In this document: one piece after another, positions 7,165 through 7,770 of the stretch
Layout of the letters: every line of letters begins with the position of its first letter
How positions within the stretch are numbered: position 1 is the first letter of the stretch
Assembly (NCBI GenBank): GCA_903852955.1
Contig: CAINSH010000211.1
Location: 1 to 7,770 of the forward strand
DNA length: 7,770 nucleotides
Direction: 5' to 3'
DNA from: an uncultured Actinomycetes bacterium
GTDB taxonomy: Bacteria > Actinomycetota > Actinomycetes > Nanopelagicales > Nanopelagicaceae
Notes under the pieces: generated by a model
The model's database searches: none
What the model was told of the DNA's origin: nothing
The model's input: only the letters and a program-made list of their open reading frames with translations
Position numbers and translations under genes: made by a program

Positions 7165-7770
7165 CTAGGCGTCAGGCGCGGGTGTGTCGAAAAGCTGAGC
7201 CATTTGGGCAGGTGGTGTTCGTCCTATATGGGCAAAACCTGCAGGCGTTGCTATGCGTCCACGAGGCGTGCGCGCCATCAAACCGTTACGGACCAAGAAG
7301 GGTTCTGCCACAGATTCAACGGTTTCGATCTCTTCACCAACGGCAATTGCCAGGGTGGATAGTCCGACTGGCCCTCCGTTAAATCTTTCAACTAATGCAG
7401 TGAGTACTCCCCTGTCCAAACGGTCGAGGCCGATTTCATCGACTTCGTACATTTCAAGGGCAGCTTTGGCATCGGCCAATGAGATTGCCGTTGCGCCGTG
7501 AACTTGCCCATAATCTCTAACACGTCGAAGTAATCGATTTGCAATACGTGGAGTTCCACGAGAGCGGCCAGAAACTTCAGTGATTGCATCTTTATCAATA
7601 TCTATGCCAAGAAGTTTCGCGCTTCTAGAAATTACTTGTGCAAGTTCAGAGCTATCATAAAAATCTAAATGTGCGGTAAAACCAAAGCGATCTCGTAGTG
7701 GACTAGGTAGAAGTCCGGCTCTTGTGGTTGCGCCAACTAAAGTGAAATGTGGCAGTTGTAGTGGAATTGC
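7165..7770 (-). CDS. ruvB: Holliday junction branch migration ATPase RuvB, C-terminal part (partial)
   Basis: AAA+ motor of the RuvABC complex, which drives branch migration of Holliday junctions in recombinational repair. The window holds 201 C-terminal residues; against a usual length of about 340, the Walker A and B motifs lie beyond the right edge. The visible part opens [20 protein letters not shown] (sensor 1 region), then [10 protein letters not shown] (arginine-finger region), [20 protein letters not shown] (sensor 2) and the winged-helix domain [30 protein letters not shown] with [20 protein letters not shown]. The end, [21 protein letters not shown], has a short family-variable tail. 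It is the first gene of the visible minus-strand run and the ruvCA genes would be expected upstream. Any promoter lies outside the window. Identity is secure. Confidence 0.96.
   Translation of the reverse strand, partial: AIPLQLPHFTLVGATTRAGLLPSPLRDRFGFTAHLDFYDSSELAQVISRSAKLLGIDIDKDAITEVSGRSRGTPRIANRLLRRVRDYGQVHGATAISLADAKAALEMYEVDEIGLDRLDRGVLTALVERFNGGPVGLSTLAIAVGEEIETVESVAEPFLVRNGLMARTPRGRIATPAGFAHIGRTPPAQMAQLFDTPAPDA

Noticed and set aside
1..7770. A mobile element, CRISPR array, toxin-antitoxin pair, defence system or biosynthetic cluster
   Set aside because: Every long coding region belongs to a housekeeping family in conserved order, base composition looks even throughout, and no integrase, transposase, terminal repeats or spaced direct-repeat array is visible.

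Overview
The window reads as a stretch of ordinary chromosome from a low-GC actinobacterium. By eye G+C is roughly in the mid-40s percent. The gene order ruvB - secD - secF - relA - [DUF349 gene] - metallo-beta-lactamase-fold hydrolase - hisS is the classic actinobacterial housekeeping order. The proteins also look actinobacterial: a Rel with an NLYQSLHTT G-loop, a SecD with a cysteine pair in its extracytoplasmic domain, and a DUF349 protein with an FGRVGEDGTVFVRT-type N-terminus. Moderate G+C, very tight packing and absence of some usual cluster members fit a streamlined lineage such as the freshwater acI/Nanopelagicales group. That assignment is an inference, not something the sequence proves.

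Layout on the minus strand, in transcription order: the C-terminal part of ruvB (7165-7770, cut by the window edge), secD (5642-7153), secF (4592-5638) and relA (2419-4581). Gaps are 11, 3 and 10 bases, so these four are probably co-transcribed. A DUF349 gene on the plus strand (1124-2422) converges on relA; the two genes share a CTAG tetranucleotide that supplies both TAG stops. After a 171-base divergent intergenic region (953-1123) come the hydrolase gene (290-952) and the start of hisS (1-290, cut by the window edge), again on the minus strand and overlapping by one base in a TAATG junction.

Functionally the window holds Holliday-junction migration (RuvB), the SecDF accessory complex that uses the proton-motive force to complete protein export, the bifunctional (p)ppGpp synthetase/hydrolase Rel, a coiled-coil DUF349 protein of unknown biochemical role, a zinc hydrolase of the glyoxalase II-like group and histidyl-tRNA synthetase. 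The link between tRNA charging (HisS) and the stringent response (Rel) is thematic only.

I found no tRNA or rRNA gene, CRISPR array, insertion sequence, integrase, toxin-antitoxin pair or defence gene, and no sign of an undescribed system. The points worth a second look are modest: cluster members missing relative to other actinobacteria (yajC, apt, ppi), the shared-stop convergent junction, an exact 77-residue periodicity in the DUF349 protein, and short repeats plus a small palindrome in the only real intergenic region.
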